Positions 51,200 through 61,210 of a DNA stretch of 64,000 bases are shown piece after piece. The notes below the pieces were generated by a model. The model was not told the DNA's origin and did no database searches. It saw only the letters and a program-made list of their open reading frames with translations. The position numbers and the translations under genes were made by a program. Origin of the DNA: Terasakiella sp. SH-1 (GTDB lineage: Bacteria; Pseudomonadota; Alphaproteobacteria; Rhodospirillales; Terasakiellaceae). Each line of letters opens with the position of its first letter. The first letter of the stretch is position 1. The stretch covers positions 280,501-344,500 of the forward strand of contig NZ_CP038255.1 in assembly GCF_004564135.1 (NCBI RefSeq), read 5' to 3'.

Positions 51200-52225
51200 A
51201 TGTCCTTTAAAAAAATTACAGGTATGGCACTTGGTGCATTTTGCGTCACAATGGCGGCTTCTGCACAGGCTGAGGAAGTAAACCTTTATTCTTCCCGTCA
51301 ACCGTTTTTGATTAACCCGTTGCTGGAAGCTTTCACGGAAGAAACCGGCGTTAAGGTAAACATGGTTTACATTAAAAAGGGGATGCTGGAACGGATTAAG
51401 GCAGAAGGCGAAAACAGCCCGGCTGACCTGATTTTGACATCTGATATCGGCAAGCTGGACAACCATGTTCAAGCAGGTCTGCTGAAAGCGACATCTTCCG
51501 ACGTTTTAAAAGAGAAAATTCCGTCACAATATCGCCACCCGGATGGCCTGTGGTACGGTTTGACCACACGTGCGCGTATCATTTATGCACATAACAAACG
51601 TGTGAAGCCGGAAGAAGTTCAAACATATGAAGATCTGGCCAAGCCACATATGGAAGGCCGTGTCTGCACACGTTCTGGCAAGCACGAATATAACGTTTCC
51701 CTGCTGGCTTCTATCGTGGCTGCCAAAGGTGAAGAATATGCACTGGAGTGGGCGAAGGGTCTGAAAAAGAATCTGGCACGCAAACCACAGGGTAATGACC
51801 GCGCACAAGTGAAGGCCGTTTACCAAGGTGAATGTGACGTATCACTGGGCAATACTTACTATATGGGTAAGATGGTCACCAATGAGAAAAACCCGGAACA
51901 AAAAGACTGGGCGGCTTCTGTTTTCCTCGTATTCCCGAACCAGGCTGATCGTGGCACACATGTGAATATCTCCGGTGGTGGCGTGCTGAAAGGCGCGATG
52001 AACGAAGCCAATGCGATCAAACTGCTGGAATTCCTCACAGGGCCGAAAGCACAGGCGCTTTATGCCGAAGGTAACTTCGAATATCCGATTGATGAAAATG
52101 CGAAACTCCATCCGGTTGTGGCCTCTTGGGGCAAGTTCAAGGCCGATGAGATGGACCTGACGAAGATTGCGGAATATCGCAAGATTGCCACGCGCATCAT
52201 GGATAAGGTGCGTTACAACAACTAG
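51200..52225 (+). CDS. Fe3+ ABC transporter periplasmic binding protein (FbpA/FutA family)
   Basis: A 341-residue exported protein with signal peptide 1-24 (cleavage at AQA-EEV). The mature part begins VNLYSSRQPFLINPLLEAFTEETGV and contains MVYIKKGMLERIKAEGENSPADLILTSDIG, VWYGLTTRARIIYAHNK-like and SLGNTYYMG segments of FutA/FbpA proteins; the paired tyrosines in NTYYM bind ferric iron. It delivers Fe3+ to the permease encoded next. ATG has GGAG upstream. Expression is probably iron-controlled through the site at 51074. Confidence 0.93.
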   Translation: MSFKKITGMALGAFCVTMAASAQAEEVNLYSSRQPFLINPLLEAFTEETGVKVNMVYIKKGMLERIKAEGENSPADLILTSDIGKLDNHVQAGLLKATSSDVLKEKIPSQYRHPDGLWYGLTTRARIIYAHNKRVKPEEVQTYEDLAKPHMEGRVCTRSGKHEYNVSLLASIVAAKGEEYALEWAKGLKKNLARKPQGNDRAQVKAVYQGECDVSLGNTYYMGKMVTNEKNPEQKDWAASVFLVFPNQADRGTHVNISGGGVLKGAMNEANAIKLLEFLTGPKAQALYAEGNFEYPIDENAKLHPVVASWGKFKADEMDLTKIAEYRKIATRIMDKVRYNN

Positions 52226-52249
52226 GTTGGATGCCCTTTTATAAAAAAG

Positions 52250-52297
52250 CGAAGCAACGCAAGTTTTGATCACCTGAGATTAGGCTTGCGTTCTTCG
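52250..52297 (+). terminator. Attenuator-like hairpin between iron-binding protein and permease
   Basis: CGAAGCAACGCAAG (52250-52263) pairs with CTTGCGTTCTTCG (52285-52297) with one bulged base. The hairpin is followed by ACTTTTAAT. Such elements between binding protein and permease usually reduce downstream expression. Confidence 0.55.
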
Positions 52298-52340
52298 ACT
52301 TTTAATAAAGACGACAAAAAGAGATAGAGACGAGATCAAT

Positions 52341-54032
52341 ATGAACGAAGCAGTCGCCACAGCGAATATGGCCCAAGGGGTGGCAAAAAACAGATGGGCA
52401 TGGCTTAATGTCTGGACGGTCGGGACTGTTCTTATTGCCCTGATGGCTGTTGCCCCAATCTGTGCGGTGATCTATCTCAGCCTGACACCGGGGGATGATA
52501 TTTGGTCCCATCTGGTTGAGACGGTTCTAACGGACTATATCTCGAACACACTTTTGTTGATGATCTTTGTCGCGCTTGGCACCCTCTCCATCGGGGTGGG
52601 GTCTGCCTGGGTTGTCAGCATGTGCCGTTTTCCCGGTAAAAAGATTTTTGAATGGGCCTTGTTGTTGCCCATGGCGATGCCTGCTTATGTAATCGCCTAT
52701 GTCTATACGGACATTTTGGAATATGCAGGTCCGATCCAGACCATGCTGCGTGACATTTTCGGCTGGGAAACCAAGCGTGAATATTGGTTCCCGGAAATTC
52801 GTTCCCTTGGTGGGGCGGCGAGCATGATGACATTGGTGCTCTATCCCTATGTTTATCTGCTGTCGCGTGCTGCCTTTTTGGAGCAATCCGTTTGTGTGTT
52901 GGAAGCCAGCCGTGTCTTGGGCCGTGGACCGTGGCGCAGCTTTTTCTCCGTTGCCCTGCCACTGGCGCGTCCGGCCATTGTGATTGGCCTGTCACTGGTG
53001 ATGATGGAAACATTGAATGATTTCGGGACTGTGGATTTTTTCGCGGTAAATACTTTCACCCTGGGTATTTATGACGTGTGGCTGAATATGAACAATATTG
53101 CCGGGGCGGCGCAGCTTTCCTGTATGTTGTTGTTCTTCGTAATGTTTTTGATTGCAGCAGAACGTTTTGGTCGCCGTAAACAGAAATTCCACCACACTAC
53201 GTCTAAATATAAAGCGCTGCCCGGCTATGAACTGCCGTTTAAATTTGCCCTGCTGGCGACAATCGGCTGTGCACTGCCCATCGTTCTTGGCTTTGTTCTG
53301 CCAGCAGGTGTGTTGTTCTATTATGCGATCATCCATTATGATCCGTATGCGACATCTGAAGTTCTCGGCCATGCAGGTAACAGTGCACTTCTGTCTGTTG
53401 TTGCGGCGGTTCTTGCCATTGCTATTGGGACATTCATGGCTTATGGCGTGCGCTTGCGCAAAGAAAAGACCCTGAAATTCATGGTGCGTTTTGCCAGCCT
53501 AGGTTATGCGGTACCGGGCTCTGTTCTGGCCGTGGGGGTGTTGGTGACACTTGGTGGTCTGGATAACGGGATTGATGCCTATATGCGTGAAAACTGGGGC
53601 ATTTCCACCGGATTGATTTTCAGTGGCACCATTGCGGCCGTGACCTACGGTTATCTTGTGCGTTTCCTGGCGCTGTCTTTTGGTAGTGTGGAAGCCAGTC
53701 TGGGTAAAGTTACCCCGAATATGGATGGGGCAGCACGCAGTCTGGGGCATGGGGCCTTTGCCACCTTGCGCAAAATTCATGTGCCGATCATTCGCGGTTC
53801 CATGTTGACCGCGGTGATGATGGTTTTTGTGGATTGTATGAAGGAGCTGCCCATTACGGTGATCCTGCGTCCCTTTAACTTCCATACGCTGGCAACTTAC
53901 GTGCATCAATATGCATCTGACGAACAATTGGGCGAAGCGTCACTCGCGGCCCTGGCAATTGTGGGCTTCGGGATCTTCCCGGTGATTGTGCTCTCTATTG
54001 CCATTAACAAATCCCGCCCTGGGCACCATTAA
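52341..54032 (+). CDS. Fe3+ ABC transporter permease (FbpB type, fused double permease)
   Basis: A 563-residue permease with about 12 membrane segments in two homologous halves, as in FbpB/SfuB. EAA-like loops are seen in LEASRVLGRGPWRSFFSVALPLARP (first half) and MDGAARSLGHGAFATLRKIHVPIIRG (second half). It moves Fe3+ across the inner membrane with the ATPase encoded 18 bases downstream. Confidence 0.93.
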   Translation: MNEAVATANMAQGVAKNRWAWLNVWTVGTVLIALMAVAPICAVIYLSLTPGDDIWSHLVETVLTDYISNTLLLMIFVALGTLSIGVGSAWVVSMCRFPGKKIFEWALLLPMAMPAYVIAYVYTDILEYAGPIQTMLRDIFGWETKREYWFPEIRSLGGAASMMTLVLYPYVYLLSRAAFLEQSVCVLEASRVLGRGPWRSFFSVALPLARPAIVIGLSLVMMETLNDFGTVDFFAVNTFTLGIYDVWLNMNNIAGAAQLSCMLLFFVMFLIAAERFGRRKQKFHHTTSKYKALPGYELPFKFALLATIGCALPIVLGFVLPAGVLFYYAIIHYDPYATSEVLGHAGNSALLSVVAAVLAIAIGTFMAYGVRLRKEKTLKFMVRFASLGYAVPGSVLAVGVLVTLGGLDNGIDAYMRENWGISTGLIFSGTIAAVTYGYLVRFLALSFGSVEASLGKVTPNMDGAARSLGHGAFATLRKIHVPIIRGSMLTAVMMVFVDCMKELPITVILRPFNFHTLATYVHQYASDEQLGEASLAALAIVGFGIFPVIVLSIAINKSRPGHH

Positions 54033-54050
54033 TTTACAAGGAAGAGAATA

Positions 54051-55166
54051 ATGCAAGGACTTCATATCTACGGTGTTACGCACTCTTACGGTTCAAACAA
54101 GGTTCTTAATGGTGCCTCTTTGACAATTCCGGCAGGTGAGCTGGTTTGTCTGCTTGGCCCATCCGGTTGTGGTAAATCCACTATCCTGCGTTTGGCAGGT
54201 GGACTGGAAACATTGCAGGAAGGCAATATCGTCATTGATGGCGAAACCGTTGCCAATTCTGACATGTGCCTGCCGCCGGAACGCCGTAAAATTGGTTTGA
54301 TGTTTCAGGATTATGCCCTGTTTCCGCATCTCGATATCATGGATAACGTTACCTTTGGTCTGCATGGGATGGAAAAATCCAAGGCGGAAAGACGCGCTCT
54401 TGAAATGCTGGAGCAGGTTGGGATGAGCCAATATGTCCGTGCCTACCCTCATATGCTTTCCGGTGGTCAGCAACAACGTGTTGCTCTGGCCCGTGCCTTG
54501 GCTCCGGAACCCAAGCTTTTGTTGTTGGATGAACCATTTTCCGGTCTCGATACCAACATGCGTGAAAAAATCCGTCAGGAAACGCTCTCTGTCCTGCGTG
54601 ATGCAGGGGTTGCAACATTGATGGTCACGCATGATCCGGAAGAGGCCATGTATATGGCGGATCGTATCAAGATTCTGGGCCGTGGCGGTAAAATCCTGCA
54701 AGCAGGTAGCCCGAATGAAATTTACTATAACCCTGCCGATGAGTTTGTCGCCAACCTGTTTGGTATGATGAACAAGCTGGAAGGGATTGCCAAAGGGGGA
54801 ATGGTTGAAACACCCCTTGGCAAGGTAGCCTATAAAGACAAGAATATCCGTGATGGGGAACTGGTTCAGGTTCTGGTTCGCCCGGAAGGTATCCTGTTTG
54901 ACAATAAGCCGGGTGAAAATGCGGTGAAGGTGGAAGTGGTTTCCAATCATCTGTTGGGTCACAGCAGTATTGTGCGTATGCGTGTGCCTGATGGCAGTGA
55001 TAAGGGCCTGATGTTGGATGGGCGCGTGCATCGTGAATTCACCCCAGAATTGGATAATGAAACATGGGCGACGGTTGATCCGGTCAATGCCTTTGTTTTT
55101 CCCTTGAAAAGCGTCGAGCAAAATAACGAGCCTCAAGAACAAGCAAGCCCCATTGCTGCCCAATAA
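54051..55166 (+). CDS. Fe3+ ABC transporter ATP-binding protein (FbpC type)
   Basis: A 371-residue ATPase. Walker A GPSGCGKST at about residues 37-45, signature LSGGQQQRVALARAL, Walker B LLLLDEPFSGLD, and a C-terminal TOBE-like regulatory domain from about 240 onward. Its neighbours are the permease and the Fe3+-binding protein. A hemerythrin gene follows after 21 bases, likely in the same transcript. Confidence 0.94.
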   Translation: MQGLHIYGVTHSYGSNKVLNGASLTIPAGELVCLLGPSGCGKSTILRLAGGLETLQEGNIVIDGETVANSDMCLPPERRKIGLMFQDYALFPHLDIMDNVTFGLHGMEKSKAERRALEMLEQVGMSQYVRAYPHMLSGGQQQRVALARALAPEPKLLLLDEPFSGLDTNMREKIRQETLSVLRDAGVATLMVTHDPEEAMYMADRIKILGRGGKILQAGSPNEIYYNPADEFVANLFGMMNKLEGIAKGGMVETPLGKVAYKDKNIRDGELVQVLVRPEGILFDNKPGENAVKVEVVSNHLLGHSSIVRMRVPDGSDKGLMLDGRVHREFTPELDNETWATVDPVNAFVFPLKSVEQNNEPQEQASPIAAQ

Positions 55167-55187
55167 TCCTGTGAACGGAGAATGAAA

Positions 55188-55595
55188 ATGATTGATATTG
55201 ATGATTCATTTTTACTGGAATGTGAAGAAATCGACAAAGATCATGCATGGTTAAATCAGCTGGCAGAAGATATTAATGCCGCCATTGATGAAAACCGGCC
55301 ACAAGACTGTGCTGAGCTGTCTCGTCGTTTTGTCAGCCTGTGTAAAAAGCATTTCGGGGCAGAAGAAGCCTTGCTCAAGAAAATCGACTACCCTGATGCC
55401 AAGCACCATCATGAACACCATCAGTCTTTATACGGTAAGATGGATACGATCTTGAAGCTGGGCGAAGCGGCTGCGAGCAACGAGCTGGCCCGCAAAAGCC
55501 TGAAAAAAGAAGTCTTCTATCTGTTGATGGACGACATTATTAATGAGGATCTCTCTTTTAAAGAGTTTGTCCATAGCATCAATAAGGCTGGCTAA
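55188..55595 (+). CDS. Bacteriohemerythrin
   Basis: A 135-residue four-helix protein with non-haem di-iron ligands: the N-terminal DKDHAWLNQLAEDIN histidine, CKKHFGAEEALLKK with His and Glu, HHHEHHQSLY, and a C-terminal MDDIINEDLSFKEF Asp. It binds O2 and may sense or buffer oxygen or iron. I use ATG 55188 with GGAG seven bases upstream; ATG 55182 would be one base from that site. It is the last gene of the iron-transport run. Confidence 0.88.
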   Translation: MIDIDDSFLLECEEIDKDHAWLNQLAEDINAAIDENRPQDCAELSRRFVSLCKKHFGAEEALLKKIDYPDAKHHHEHHQSLYGKMDTILKLGEAAASNELARKSLKKEVFYLLMDDIINEDLSFKEFVHSINKAG

Positions 55596-55599
55596 AGAA

Positions 55600-55627
55600 T
55601 AAGCGCTCCGATGGGGCGCTTTTTTTT
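55600..55627 (+). terminator. Intrinsic terminator after the hemerythrin gene
   Basis: AAGCGCTCC pairs with GGGGCGCTT around a GAT loop, followed by a run of T. Confidence 0.9.
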
Positions 55628-56603
55628 ATTCTTGTTGTTTCCAATTTGATGACGTGGGGGAACGTTTGGGGGGGAGGGCCTGTAGTGCTTCAGTAAACGG
55701 TGTGAGATAGACTGTTTTTAGATGATGTGGTGTCTCTTCCCCCACAACGCCAAAGTGGATGTTTTCTTCCCCTTTGGACAGATAAAGGCTTTTGCCCATC
55801 CAGTCCCAAACCGCTAGTACAGCCCCGTAATTTTTATCATAATGACGCTCAGCCACAGAATGGTGGATTTGATGTTGCGCCGGTGAGATCAGGAGATGTT
55901 CGAGAAACGGCCAATAGGGCAGCCAGACATGGCTGTGGCGCAGGTTGGAGCCGGTGATATGGAAGACAAAAAGCACGGCATTTGCGCCAAGTACATCAAT
56001 CAGTTCAAAGCGGTTGCCAAAGAAAAAGAAGAAACTGCCTAAACAGACGGCCTGCACAAAAATGGCACGCAGGGCAAAGAGAATACCTTCCACAGGATGA
56101 ACGCGCAGCACGGTTAAAGGCGTAAGCGTCTCTGCCGTATGATGTACCTTATGAAAAGCCCAGAGAAAGGGCACGGTATGAAGCCAGCGATGGACGAGAT
56201 ATTTGGATCCGTCTTCAAGTAAAAACAGGCTCAAGGTAAAAATCAGGGCAATGGTATGATCGCTTAAACCTGTAGCGATTTGTGTACGCCCATCAAAGAC
56301 ATGGTGGAGATTTTCAAAAATAAAGGTTGCAATCACCAGCTTGCCGATCAAAAGCGGGACCACTCCCATCATGACCAGCTTGTTAATCAGAATGATCAGA
56401 TAATCACTTTTGGCGGATGGCGACCACCAGATGTCTTTGCCAAAAATTTGGCGAACAGAGGTGTGTGGAGAATTTTTACGGATAAAAAACAGATAAAAAA
56501 AGGCGAGTAGGCAGGCGCTGAGCAGATAACCCCAAAACAATCGTTTCTGCGGGTTGATCACCAGATCAAAGGTGCCTTGCCAATATGAAAGAAAAATATC
56601 CAT
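55626..56603 (-). CDS. Sterol desaturase / fatty acid hydroxylase family protein
   Basis: A 325-residue integral membrane di-iron enzyme. The histidine boxes are HRWLHTVPFLWAFHKVHHTAET and HQIHHSVAERHYDKNYG, the typical HxxxH and HxxHH clusters of the family. It probably hydroxylates or desaturates a lipid; the substrate is unknown. It ends next to the hemerythrin terminator and has no clear operon partner. Confidence 0.9.
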   Translation of the reverse strand: MDIFLSYWQGTFDLVINPQKRLFWGYLLSACLLAFFYLFFIRKNSPHTSVRQIFGKDIWWSPSAKSDYLIILINKLVMMGVVPLLIGKLVIATFIFENLHHVFDGRTQIATGLSDHTIALIFTLSLFLLEDGSKYLVHRWLHTVPFLWAFHKVHHTAETLTPLTVLRVHPVEGILFALRAIFVQAVCLGSFFFFFGNRFELIDVLGANAVLFVFHITGSNLRHSHVWLPYWPFLEHLLISPAQHQIHHSVAERHYDKNYGAVLAVWDWMGKSLYLSKGEENIHFGVVGEETPHHLKTVYLTPFTEALQALPPKRSPTSSNWKQQE

Positions 56604-56623
56604 GGAATGTGGTTTATAAAGAA

Positions 56624-56658
56624 AAAGGGGGCTGAACGCAAAGTTTCAAGCCCCCTTT
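56624..56658 (-). terminator. Intrinsic terminator after the DUF4856 gene
   Basis: AAAGGGGGCT pairs with AGCCCCCTTT (10 bp); on the minus strand a run of T (TTTTTCTTT) follows the hairpin. Confidence 0.85.
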
Positions 56659-56676
56659 ATTCTTTAGATATGCAGA

Positions 56677-58089
56677 TTAATCTGCTTCAGCAGCTTCCTG
56701 ATCACCCAGTTTGCTCAGCATGTCTTCCAAGCCAGCTGTTACATCGTTGCCACGGGCTGTTACGCCCATTTTGTCGATCATCAGCTTTTGAACCTGTGCC
56801 ATCTGAACCATATACTGGCTCCAAGATGTGTTGCCCTGATCACGCAGATAGTTGCCACGGCCATCAATGTTGGAGACCTGGCTACCATCAAGCATCAGCG
56901 GGCCAGCACCCACCAGTGTGTTCAGCTCGTCAGCAACAGAACCGAGGTTGTTTTTACCTGTTTGCAGCGCCAAAGAGAAACCTTTCAGCTCACCCCAGTG
57001 TTTGATGTATTTGCCAACAGCTTTGGATGTATCACCTTTGGCATCAACAATGGTTTTCAGCTTTTCCATGTCTTTATAGACAGAACCGGCATATTTGAAG
57101 GTTGCTTCCGCCAGAACCATTTCCCAGTTTTCAGCAATGACAGAGGCATAGCCTTTCACTTTTACGCGCTGATCAGATGTCAGTTTTTCCCCTTTGGCTT
57201 CTGTGATGGTTTTACGACCATCCAGATAAGCTTTGGTGATATCGCGCAGGTAAGTTGTCTTGCCACCTTTATCGAAGCCAGCGGCATAATAAGCCGGGCC
57301 GAATGTCATTTCTGTGCGCAGGTCAATCTTGCCGTCTTTGTTGTAATCAGCCAGAGCAACCGCGCTGTCTTTACGTTTGGCAATATCAACAACCTGTGCC
57401 GGGGTCAGCGTCAGGGTATGGGCCGGCGCACCGAAGTAACCGAAAGCTTCGTCCCAATAGTGCTCTTTCCCTGTGTAAGGTGCGCCATCTTTATACGCTT
57501 TGTCGTTTGGCTTCTTCTTGGCGGACATACCTTCATCAAGGTAGTTGTCAACCGCCTGGTTGTACATGACCGCACCTAGGATGAACTTGGAAATCAGCTG
57601 CGGGTAGTTATAGCCTGCAACCGGGTCCACACCTTTGTTGGCGGAGGATGCTTTGTCGATCCAGAATTTAACCAGATCAGCCCCTTTCATGTTGCCCGGC
57701 ATACCTGTAATCACACCTTTAAAGGTTTTGCTGGCCAGATCCTTGCCTTTGGAGATACCATCCACATCTGTTTGTGAAATGGCAAACGGGCCTTTGGTTG
57801 TTGGGGCAATAATGGCACGGCCTTTATCTTTGCTGGCGTAATAGGACAGCAATTGTGCTTTCAAATCCGGGTTCGGCTTGCCGTTACCTTTACCTGCCAG
57901 TTTCTTCAAAGAATCATGTAGTGTGTGGCGTGCGATTTGGCCGGTGTAAGCAACAGAAGATGTTTTCTTACCTGCGTAATCTTTGACTGTGATGGGGAAA
58001 CCAGAATAAACGTCACCATTAGCCATTGCCGTGCCAGAAAGCAGAACAAGGCCAAGAGCGGAAACGCCAAGTTTCAAAGAAAGTTTCAT
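56677..58089 (-). CDS. Exported DUF4856-domain protein, probably iron-regulated
   Basis: A 470-residue protein with signal peptide 1-23 (cleavage at AMA-NGD). The core contains TGKEHYWDEAFGYFGAPAHTLT, a hallmark of DUF4856 proteins, related to imelysin-like envelope proteins. Residues around DYNKDGKIDLRTE look like an EF-hand loop. The role is unknown, but relatives occur beside iron-uptake genes. A palindrome close to a Fur box (GCGAATGA-N9-TCATTCGC at 58120-58144) lies 31 bases upstream of its start, which supports iron control. Confidence 0.8.
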   Translation of the reverse strand: MKLSLKLGVSALGLVLLSGTAMANGDVYSGFPITVKDYAGKKTSSVAYTGQIARHTLHDSLKKLAGKGNGKPNPDLKAQLLSYYASKDKGRAIIAPTTKGPFAISQTDVDGISKGKDLASKTFKGVITGMPGNMKGADLVKFWIDKASSANKGVDPVAGYNYPQLISKFILGAVMYNQAVDNYLDEGMSAKKKPNDKAYKDGAPYTGKEHYWDEAFGYFGAPAHTLTLTPAQVVDIAKRKDSAVALADYNKDGKIDLRTEMTFGPAYYAAGFDKGGKTTYLRDITKAYLDGRKTITEAKGEKLTSDQRVKVKGYASVIAENWEMVLAEATFKYAGSVYKDMEKLKTIVDAKGDTSKAVGKYIKHWGELKGFSLALQTGKNNLGSVADELNTLVGAGPLMLDGSQVSNIDGRGNYLRDQGNTSWSQYMVQMAQVQKLMIDKMGVTARGNDVTAGLEDMLSKLGDQEAAEAD

Positions 58090-58119
58090 TGCTGTACCTC
58101 AATGTTAATGAATTTTTCT

Positions 58120-58144
58120 GCGAATGAGAATAGTTGTCATTCGC
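58120..58144. promoter_or_regulatory. Fur-like palindrome upstream of the DUF4856 gene
   Basis: An exact inverted repeat GCGAATGA-N9-TCATTCGC, with a GAATGAGAATA core resembling Fur boxes of proteobacteria. Located 31-55 bases upstream of the start codon, where a repressor would block transcription. Confidence 0.6.
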
Positions 58145-58383
58145 GAAAAGGCAAGCGTTTCTTACGCAAAATATGAAAAAAATCAGACTAAAGTTTCAAC
58201 CCTTGGCTTCGGTATATTATTGATTTTTAATAAGATAAGGAAAAGAGATGGTTACAGCTATATGTGTAGATACGGTTTAGCGTACCTTTGGTGTACATTA
58301 AGGAGATAAACCAAAAAGCGAACCGGGTTTTCTGACGGTTCGCTTTTAGAATCTGAAGTAGATTGAGAATGGTAAAGGTAAGA

Positions 58384-59430
58384 TCAACTGGGGAGAAAAC
58401 GCTCTGAATAGACATTTTCCTCTGCCAAACCAATGGTGCTTGCGGCTGATTTTGCAGCATCAATTAAACCCGGTGGACCGCATAGATACACTTCTGGTGT
58501 CAATCCGCGTTTAATCAGTTTAGCAAGATCATCCTTGAAGGCATCAACGGGGGTGCCGTGATAGCCCTTCCAGTCTTCTGTCGCTTTGAAGACGCAGACT
58601 TCTACGTTTAAGGCAGGTAAACTGCTCTTAACGGCGTCTATTTCTTCAAGCGCGAACAGATCTTTTTCCTCATTGACCCCGAAATAGAGATAGCTTTCAT
58701 TTGTTTCCCCAAATTCAGCCATCAGACGCAACATGGATAGCATGGGGGCAAGCCCGGTCCCGCCAGAAACAAAACAGCGCGGGTTGATGGTCCCTTGTTG
58801 CAAGACAAAACTGCCTTGCGGGCCACGCACTTGTAACTGTCCGCTGACTTGTGCCTCGTTGGCAATCCAGTGGGAAAATTTACCGTTGGGTTGCAGGCGA
58901 ATGATGAATTCCAGTTCTGATGCCCAGTTAGGTGCATTGGCAACCGAATAGGCACGCCAAATGTCCGTTCCCGGAATTTGTAGTTCGAAAAATTGCCCCG
59001 GTTCAAACGGGGGGCAGCTTTCACCGTCTTCATTGCTTTGCACCGTGACCAATAGGCGCCGTACTTCACCGCCCATATCGTCCACAGCTGTGATGTCAGC
59101 CTTGAAGCTTTTGGCAGGGCCTTGTGAAATATGGTTCAGGTCTGAATTGATGGCAACGTCAAGGTCACTTTTTGGGAAGGTGCGACAAAATAAAACCTGC
59201 CCTTCTTCCTGTGCTTCCTTGCTGAGAGCTTCCGGGTTGATGTCGGTTAATTCGTAGTTTCCTTTGGAACAGTTTCCTTTACAAGTTCCACAACCGCCCC
59301 CACGACAGACAGCAGGCAGGCTATAGCCTGCATTTTCAGCGGCTGTTAAGACATCACTGCCCTCAGGACAATCAAAATGAACGTTTTGACCGTCGCGTGT
59401 GGAAAGACTGATTTTATAATTTGTACTCAT
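58384..59430 (-). CDS. hcr: NADH oxidoreductase of the hybrid-cluster protein (Hcr)
   Basis: A 348-residue electron-transfer protein. N-terminal [2Fe-2S] ferredoxin domain with cysteines in CRGGGCGTCKGNC and a later FCRTF; a flavin domain with RAYSVANAP; and an NAD domain with SGGTGLAPMLSML and VYLCGPPGLID. It delivers electrons from NADH to Hcp. Start at ATG 59430; the frame extends to 59463 without a good ribosome site. It follows hcp after 64 bases. Confidence 0.88.
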   Translation of the reverse strand: MSTNYKISLSTRDGQNVHFDCPEGSDVLTAAENAGYSLPAVCRGGGCGTCKGNCSKGNYELTDINPEALSKEAQEEGQVLFCRTFPKSDLDVAINSDLNHISQGPAKSFKADITAVDDMGGEVRRLLVTVQSNEDGESCPPFEPGQFFELQIPGTDIWRAYSVANAPNWASELEFIIRLQPNGKFSHWIANEAQVSGQLQVRGPQGSFVLQQGTINPRCFVSGGTGLAPMLSMLRLMAEFGETNESYLYFGVNEEKDLFALEEIDAVKSSLPALNVEVCVFKATEDWKGYHGTPVDAFKDDLAKLIKRGLTPEVYLCGPPGLIDAAKSAASTIGLAEENVYSERFLPS

Positions 59431-59494
59431 TATTCCCTGTCCTAAAAAGCTCCGGCGGCACATGTACTATATATGTGTCGCCGGTGGACTTTTT

Positions 59495-61150
59495 TTATTC
59501 CGCTGCCGCACCAAGGGCGTCGGCAAGGTCAGCCTCTGGTGTGGTAATGGTCTTGATATCAAAGGCTTCAACCAATGTATTCACCACAGCCGGTGTCAAA
59601 AAGGCTGGGAGTGTTGGGCCAAGGCGGATGCCTTTGACATTCAGGGCCAGCAGGGTCAGCAAAACAGCGGCGGCTTTTTGCTCAAACCAAGAGATGTTCA
59701 ATGTCAATGGCAGCTCATTGATGTCACAGTCAAAGGCATCAGCTAATGCAATTGCCACCTGAATGGCAGAATAACTGTCGTTACATTGACCAACATCCAA
59801 CAGGCGAGGAACGCCGCCAATATCCCCAAGGTCAAGGTGATTAAAGCGATATTTGCCACAGCCCAATGTCAGAACCACAGTATCTTTTGGCGCTTGTTCA
59901 ACAAAGTCAGTGTAGTAGCTACGCCCCGGCAAATGGCCGTCACAACCGCCAACCAGGAAGAAGTGCTTGATTGCACCGCCTTTAACCGCATCAATCACGG
60001 TGTCAGCAACACCCAAAATGGATTCACGTCCAAAGCCAACCATGGCTGTTTTTTCTTCTGCATCCTGTGCAAAGCCGGGCAGGGCTTTGGCAGCTTGAAC
60101 CAGCATAGAAAAATTATGGCCCTCAATATGGCGCAGGCCCGGCCAACCCACAGGACCGGTGGTGAAAATGCGCTGGCGATAAGAAGCTTGCGGTTCAATC
60201 AGGCAGTTTGAGGTCATCAGGATAGGACCGGGGAAATCTGCAAAATCTTGCTGCTGGTCTTGCCAGGCCCCACCATAGTTTCCTGCCAGATGCTCGAATT
60301 TTTTCAATTCCGGGTAAGCGTGGGATGGTAACATCTCGCCATGGGTGTAGACATTGATACCTGTGCCTTCGGTTTGTTCTAAAATGGCTTTCAAATCGAC
60401 CATGTCGTGACCGGAAATCAGAATAGCTTTTCCTGCCTTGGGAGACATGCGAACCTGAGTTGGTTCTGGAATGCCGAATTTATCACGGGCACCGGCATCC
60501 AGCAGTTCCATAATCTTGTAATTAACCTTGCCGCCTTCCAGGGCTTTGGCAGTCAGTTCATTGACATCAGTGGGATCGCTGGCAAGATAGGCCAAGACAT
60601 CTTCAATACCCGCAAAAACCTCATCGGCCTCTTTATCCAGAACCAGAGCGTGGAAGCCATAGGCGCAAATCCCTTTCATGCCGTAAAGCAGGAGGGAGCG
60701 CAGCCCGATGATATCTTCACCAACTTCGGCCTCACCAGCACGAATTGCCGCCATTTCAGCTTGGGCCAGGAGTTCTGATGTTTCTGCCGGAATGCGCCAG
60801 CTGGCTGGGCCTTCAAGCTCAACAGCACTGCCCGCAGCTTTTTCACAAGCATCTTTCAGACGGTCTTTTGTTTCTTTTGCTTCTTTGATCAGGGCATTGA
60901 TGCGGGCGGGAACAAAGTTCACATTCGTCAGCGTGGTAAACATGGCGCGCATCATGAAACGGCCGGCTTCATTATCGGCTACACCTAACTCGCGTGCTTT
61001 TTGCGCATATTGCGCGACACCTTTGACGGCATAAATCAACAGGTCCTGCAGGTCCGATGTTTGTTCATCTTTACCGCACATCCCTACTGTTGAGTTACAC
61101 CCTGCACCGCCTTCATAACGGGCCGTTTCTTCACACTGATAGCAAAACAC
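59495..61150 (-). CDS. hcp: Hybrid-cluster protein (hydroxylamine reductase / NO reductase)
   Basis: A 551-residue protein with N-terminal cluster cysteines Cys3, Cys6, Cys18 and Cys25 ([18 protein letters not shown] pattern) and later hybrid-cluster ligands in [49 protein letters not shown] and GQCNDSYSA. Hcp reduces NO to N2O and is linked to nitrosative stress. It is transcribed ahead of hcr. A palindrome TTTGACGTTCGTCAAA lies about 60 bases upstream of its start. Confidence 0.96.
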   Translation of the reverse strand: MFCYQCEETARYEGGAGCNSTVGMCGKDEQTSDLQDLLIYAVKGVAQYAQKARELGVADNEAGRFMMRAMFTTLTNVNFVPARINALIKEAKETKDRLKDACEKAAGSAVELEGPASWRIPAETSELLAQAEMAAIRAGEAEVGEDIIGLRSLLLYGMKGICAYGFHALVLDKEADEVFAGIEDVLAYLASDPTDVNELTAKALEGGKVNYKIMELLDAGARDKFGIPEPTQVRMSPKAGKAILISGHDMVDLKAILEQTEGTGINVYTHGEMLPSHAYPELKKFEHLAGNYGGAWQDQQQDFADFPGPILMTSNCLIEPQASYRQRIFTTGPVGWPGLRHIEGHNFSMLVQAAKALPGFAQDAEEKTAMVGFGRESILGVADTVIDAVKGGAIKHFFLVGGCDGHLPGRSYYTDFVEQAPKDTVVLTLGCGKYRFNHLDLGDIGGVPRLLDVGQCNDSYSAIQVAIALADAFDCDINELPLTLNISWFEQKAAAVLLTLLALNVKGIRLGPTLPAFLTPAVVNTLVEAFDIKTITTPEADLADALGAAAE

Positions 61151-61210
61151 TTTAGATCACTCCCTAATAAAAAATCTGGAGTTTTCTAACTTTAATGTTT
61201 CCTAGAGGGA

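Noticed and set aside
54093-55163. 356-codon open frame antisense to the FbpC-type ATPase
   Set aside because: It lies wholly opposite a gene with full ABC motifs, has no ribosome site and shows no recognisable protein pattern.
56788-57579. 263-codon open frame antisense to the DUF4856 gene
   Set aside because: Shadow of a convincing exported protein on the minus strand.
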